Assembly: GCA_002711625.1 (NCBI GenBank) | Contig: PARR01000022.1 | Location: forward strand, 69,485-79,231 | Reading direction: 5' to 3' | DNA length: 9,747 nt | DNA from: Rickettsiales bacterium | Lineage (GTDB): Bacteria; Pseudomonadota; Alphaproteobacteria; Methylaequorales; Methylaequoraceae | Shown: piece after piece, positions 7,729-9,747 of the stretch | Numbering within the stretch: the first letter of the stretch is position 1 | Layout: the number at the start of each line of letters is the position of its first letter | Program-made: the position numbers and the translations under genes | The notes under the pieces: generated by a model | What the model saw: the letters and a program-made list of their open reading frames with translations, nothing else | What the model was told of the DNA's origin: nothing | The model's database searches: none

Positions 7729-8686
7729 CAAGAATTTCTCTCCCAAAACATCTCTGATAATGTTCATTAATTATTTTTTGATCGCTTTCATCACACTTGT
7801 TCATAAAAGTAAGTTTAAATGCTAGATCTATATCCCCAAAAATATCTATATTCTCTGCCCAAATAATACAAGTTCGTGGAGACATTGGAATTGATAAATC
7901 CGAATTTTTAAAAGATGACCGAATAAGATTGGCTAAATCAACAATTTTAGATACTACCTCGATGTTTTCTTTATTTTTTTTATTTATTTTATTTTTTATT
8001 ATTCTTTTTTCCACGTGAGGTTTTAAATAATTTAGTGTTGTAAAAATATTCCATCTATCTATTTGACCTTGATTAAGATTCTGTGTCCCATGATATAAAC
8101 CTGATGTATCACCAGTTCCTAATGTGTTGCATGTTCCAAAAATTCTAAAGCATCTGTTAGGAACTATAATCTTATTTTGATCCAATAATGTTAATTTACC
8201 CTCAGATTCAAGAATTCTTTGAATGATAAACATTACCTCTGGTCTTCCAGCATCATATTCATCAAATACTAATGCAACAGGATTTTGAATAGACCAAGGT
8301 AAAAGACCTTCCTTAAAAGAGGTTACCTGTTTTTTTTCTTGAATTTCGATTGTATCTTTTCCAAGCAAATCGAATCTACTAATATGGCCATCTAAATTTA
8401 TTCGCAAACAAGGCCAGTTAAGCCTTGCTGAAACCTGCTCGATGTGTGACGATTTTCCTGTTCCATGAAGACCTTGAACAAGAACTTTTTTGTTAAATTT
8501 GAATCCAGCCAATATACTCAAGGTGGTTGTTTCGTCAAAAATATAGTTAGGATCAATATCGGGAACTAACTCTGTTTTGACAGAAAAGCATGGGACTTTT
8601 ATCCTTTTTTTTAATCCAAAGACCTCATCGGAATAACATGAACTATCAAGCTTTAATTTTTTTAATTCTTTGTCAGTTTGAAGCAT
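7721..8686 (-). CDS. cobS: CobS-like cobaltochelatase AAA+ subunit
   Basis: AAA+ ATPase of the MoxR/CobS group that powers cobalt chelation with CobT and CobN. Counting from the ATG at 8686 (321 residues), the motifs are VPDIDPNYIFD (41-51), Walker A GLHGTGKSS (72-80), NWPCLRINLDGHISRFDLLGKD (90-111), Walker B VALVFDEYDAGRP (137-149), FGTCNT as sensor 1 (183-188), LYHGTQNLNQGQIDRW (197-212), and SPRTCIIWAENIDIFGDI with LTFMNKCDE near the C-terminus. These match CobS nearly throughout. Classical CobS is about 325-332 residues, so the gene is full length. An in-frame TTG at 8698 could add four residues. Either start overlaps the upstream J-domain gene (by 14 or 26 bases), and cobT starts within the end of this gene, so the three are translationally coupled. 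No CobN lies in the window. Confidence 0.95.
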   Translation of the reverse strand: MLQTDKELKKLKLDSSCYSDEVFGLKKRIKVPCFSVKTELVPDIDPNYIFDETTTLSILAGFKFNKKVLVQGLHGTGKSSHIEQVSARLNWPCLRINLDGHISRFDLLGKDTIEIQEKKQVTSFKEGLLPWSIQNPVALVFDEYDAGRPEVMFIIQRILESEGKLTLLDQNKIIVPNRCFRIFGTCNTLGTGDTSGLYHGTQNLNQGQIDRWNIFTTLNYLKPHVEKRIIKNKINKKNKENIEVVSKIVDLANLIRSSFKNSDLSIPMSPRTCIIWAENIDIFGDIDLAFKLTFMNKCDESDQKIINEHYQRCFGREILDE

Positions 8687-9254
8687 TATTATTTTCAATA
8701 TATTTCATAAGTATTTTATAAGCCTTATTAATTTCTCTAATTTTTTTTTCCTGATCAATAAAGTTTTTATTCAGATCTGGATGGTATTTTTTTACCAATT
8801 CTTTATACCTTTTTTTTACTAAAATTTTAGAAATTTTTTTAGATATTCCTAAAATCTCAAGTGATGTCCTTATCTCAGAGCTTAGAGATTTATTTTCAAT
8901 AGAATTAAATTTATTATTTTTCTTTTGAAAATTAATTCTTGAAGTATCAAAAAAATGTTCGAATTCAAACTTTATTTCAGAATGTTTTGCTTTTGAAAAT
9001 GGTCTTGTTGGCCTGCTTTCAAGCTGATCATTTTTTTGAAAATCATAAATCTCTGATTGGGTTTTACCAGCAAAATAATTCCACCTTTTATTATAGATCT
9101 TCACACAATCTATACAAAATATATACATTTCTTTATTTCCTGGAGATTTTGGTGCAAGATACCTTCCGTTATTACCACAATTAACTGTGTCGCAGTTTTT
9201 GGAAACTTCTTTACTTTTTAAATAATCCAAGCTTATATTTGACTTTCTTTTCAT
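8673..9254 (-). CDS. J-domain protein with N-terminal Cys-rich zinc-binding motif
   Basis: A 193-residue protein with a C-terminal J-domain: SLEILGISKK (131-140), then KKRYKELVKKYHPDLNKN (147-164) with HPD at 158-160, and INKAYKILMKYI (175-186). J-domains stimulate the ATPase of DnaK-type chaperones. The N-terminal half has C21-x4-C26, then RYLAPKSPGN, then C47-x2-C50 and VKIYNKRWNYFAGKT. This matches the alphaproteobacterial J-domain family encoded beside cobS, in which I recall the second pair as C-x-x-H. Here the final ligand is Cys50. The middle (about 75-130) is lysine-rich and likely disordered. The ATG at 9254 is chosen because an upstream in-frame start (9299) would extend across the bolA start. 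It is the first gene of the operon with cobS and cobT. The client is unknown; a role in metal-cofactor enzyme assembly is only inferred from neighbours. Confidence 0.87.
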   Translation of the reverse strand: MKRKSNISLDYLKSKEVSKNCDTVNCGNNGRYLAPKSPGNKEMYIFCIDCVKIYNKRWNYFAGKTQSEIYDFQKNDQLESRPTRPFSKAKHSEIKFEFEHFFDTSRINFQKKNNKFNSIENKSLSSEIRTSLEILGISKKISKILVKKRYKELVKKYHPDLNKNFIDQEKKIREINKAYKILMKYIENNNASN

Positions 9255-9269
9255 AATATATTCTATTAT
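9239..9269 (+). promoter_or_regulatory. Candidate bolA promoter
   Basis: TTGACT (9239-9244) is a 5/6 match to a -35 box. Possible -10 boxes are TATTAT (9264-9269, spacer 19) or TCTATT (9262-9267, spacer 17). Transcription would start at or just before the ATG at 9277, giving a leaderless or nearly leaderless bolA mRNA. The -35 box would lie inside the divergent J-domain gene. Weak evidence in AT-rich DNA. Confidence 0.3.
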
Positions 9270-9289
9270 TAAATATATGAATGAATCAA
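9260..9289 (-). promoter_or_regulatory. Candidate promoter of the J-domain/cobS/cobT operon
   Basis: On the minus strand TTGATT (9289-9284) and TAGAAT (9265-9260) are 18 bases apart and resemble sigma-70 boxes at 4/6 and 5/6 positions. The start of transcription would be close to the ATG at 9254. The boxes interleave with the candidate bolA promoter, so the two directions may compete. Based on box matches only. Confidence 0.25.
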
Positions 9290-9531
9290 TAATATACAAA
9301 AAACTTAAAAATTATTTTAATCCTTGTATTTTAAAAGTTTTAAATCAATCTTCTAAGCATAAAGGACATCGAGGTAGTCCAAATACCGGAAATTCACATT
9401 TCCTCATTGAGATAAAGTCCAGTCAATTAAAAAATATTCCACGTGTTAGTGCTCAAAGAAAAATTTATGAAGTTTTAAACAATGAAATGAAAGAATTTAT
9501 CCACGCTTTAGAAATAAAAATTATTGATTAA
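9277..9531 (+). CDS. bolA: BolA family protein
   Basis: An 84-residue BolA-fold protein. BolA proteins partner monothiol glutaredoxins, binding or handing on [2Fe-2S] clusters, and some act as transcriptional regulators. Visible features are NQSSKHKGHRG (23-33), equivalent to the family S-x-x-H-x-G-H loop with His28 and His31, then NSHFLIEIKSS (39-49), the RKIYEVLNNEMKEFIHALEI block (61-80) and the invariant His76 in IHAL. The usual RHR before the last helix reads AQR here (59-61). Length is normal for the group. It diverges from the J-domain gene across 22 bases, a pairing I know from alphaproteobacteria. Its stop overlaps that of the convergent CBS gene. Whether it serves Fe-S assembly or regulation cannot be told from sequence. 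Confidence 0.9.
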   Translation: MNESIIYKKLKNYFNPCILKVLNQSSKHKGHRGSPNTGNSHFLIEIKSSQLKNIPRVSAQRKIYEVLNNEMKEFIHALEIKIID

Positions 9532-9747
9532 ATTCCATAACCTGTGCCAAACATAAATTCTTGATGCTTTTTCAATGATTCTTGAAGCAACTCAGCATGC
9601 GCATCGTATAAATCTCTCATTGAGAGAATTCCAACAATTTGATTTTTCTCTATAACAGGCAAATGTCTAAAGCCTTTTGATTTCATAATTTTAATTGCAT
9701 CGATTGTTGTTTTGTTTGGACTAATGGTATCAGGGTTTTTTGTCATA
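9528..9747 (-). CDS. CBS-domain protein, C-terminal part (5' end beyond the window)
   Basis: The last 72 or so residues of a protein with a CBS motif: MTKNPDTISPNKTTIDAIKIM, then GFRHLPVIEKNQIVGILSMRDLYDA, followed by a helical tail ending GTGYGI. CBS modules usually occur in pairs and bind adenine nucleotides. What is visible is the second half of such a pair, so the first CBS motif, and any other domain, should lie beyond 9747. The ATG at 9746 is probably internal, since CBS repeats normally run straight into M-T-x-x-P from preceding sequence. The stop (TTA at 9528-9530 on the plus strand) overlaps the bolA stop. Partner and function are unknown. Confidence 0.82.
   Translation of the reverse strand, partial: MTKNPDTISPNKTTIDAIKIMKSKGFRHLPVIEKNQIVGILSMRDLYDAHAELLQESLKKHQEFMFGTGYGI

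Noticed and set aside
7729..7767. Longer CobT starting at the in-frame ATG at 7767
   Set aside because: It would overlap cobS by 47 bases. The ATG at 7728 gives the compact 8-base stop/start overlap and has a purine-rich site at suitable spacing.
9255..9278. Inverted AT repeats in the bolA/J-domain gap
   Set aside because: Low-complexity alternating A/T sequence gives such symmetry easily; not distinct enough to call an operator.
9255..9299. Longer J-domain protein starting at 9299
   Set aside because: The extra 15 residues are hydrophobic, unlike the family N-terminus, and would overlap the start of bolA. The ATG at 9254 leads straight into the conserved region.
1..9747. CRISPR array, tRNA/rRNA, insertion sequence, prophage or defence genes
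   Set aside because: No regularly spaced direct repeats, no cloverleaf-like GC-rich segments, no transposase or phage motifs. Nearly all bases are covered by housekeeping or metabolic genes, and no gap exceeds about 50 bases.

Overview
The window is a gene-dense, very AT-rich stretch with runs of A and T even inside genes. It fits a streamlined low-GC alphaproteobacterium of the free-living marine type (SAR11-like or HIMB59/AEGEAN-169-like). The strongest lineage clue is the block bolA - J-domain zinc protein - cobS - cobT - rpmB, an arrangement I know from alphaproteobacteria. The exact clade cannot be fixed from the sequence alone. UGA is used as a stop, so the code is standard. I see no tRNA, rRNA, CRISPR array, transposon or prophage gene.

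Positions 1-5666, plus strand, look like one co-directional operon: the tail of an unidentified gene (1-90), a DUF952 protein, quinone-type dihydroorotate dehydrogenase (pyrD), a HAD-IIA hydrolase, a full-length single-chain methylmalonyl-CoA mutase and a MeaB-type GTPase. Gaps are -4, 4, 1, 18 and 22 bases. The mutase converts methylmalonyl-CoA to succinyl-CoA with adenosylcobalamin, and MeaB loads and protects that cofactor. Unusually, this MeaB carries an N-terminal Cro/CI-type helix-turn-helix of about 65 residues. The short gap between mutase and MeaB is almost entirely one 25-bp inverted repeat that runs into the MeaB start codon. Together these suggest a GTPase chaperone that may also be a DNA-binding regulator of its own operon.

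Positions 5667-5999 hold rpmB (ribosomal protein L28), possibly with its own promoter. It ends one base from the convergent cobT stop.

Positions 6001-9254, minus strand, form an overlapping operon transcribed as J-domain protein, cobS, cobT. CobS (AAA+) and CobT (VWA domain) are the ATPase subunits of the aerobic cobaltochelatase, which inserts cobalt during cobalamin synthesis with CobN. CobN is not in the window. bolA (9277-9531) diverges from this operon across a 22-base gap, and its stop overlaps that of a convergent CBS-domain gene cut by the window end.

Two blocks therefore share a cobalamin theme: cofactor use (mutase and MeaB) and cofactor making (CobST). The most notable points are the HTH-MeaB fusion and the dyad-symmetric element before it.
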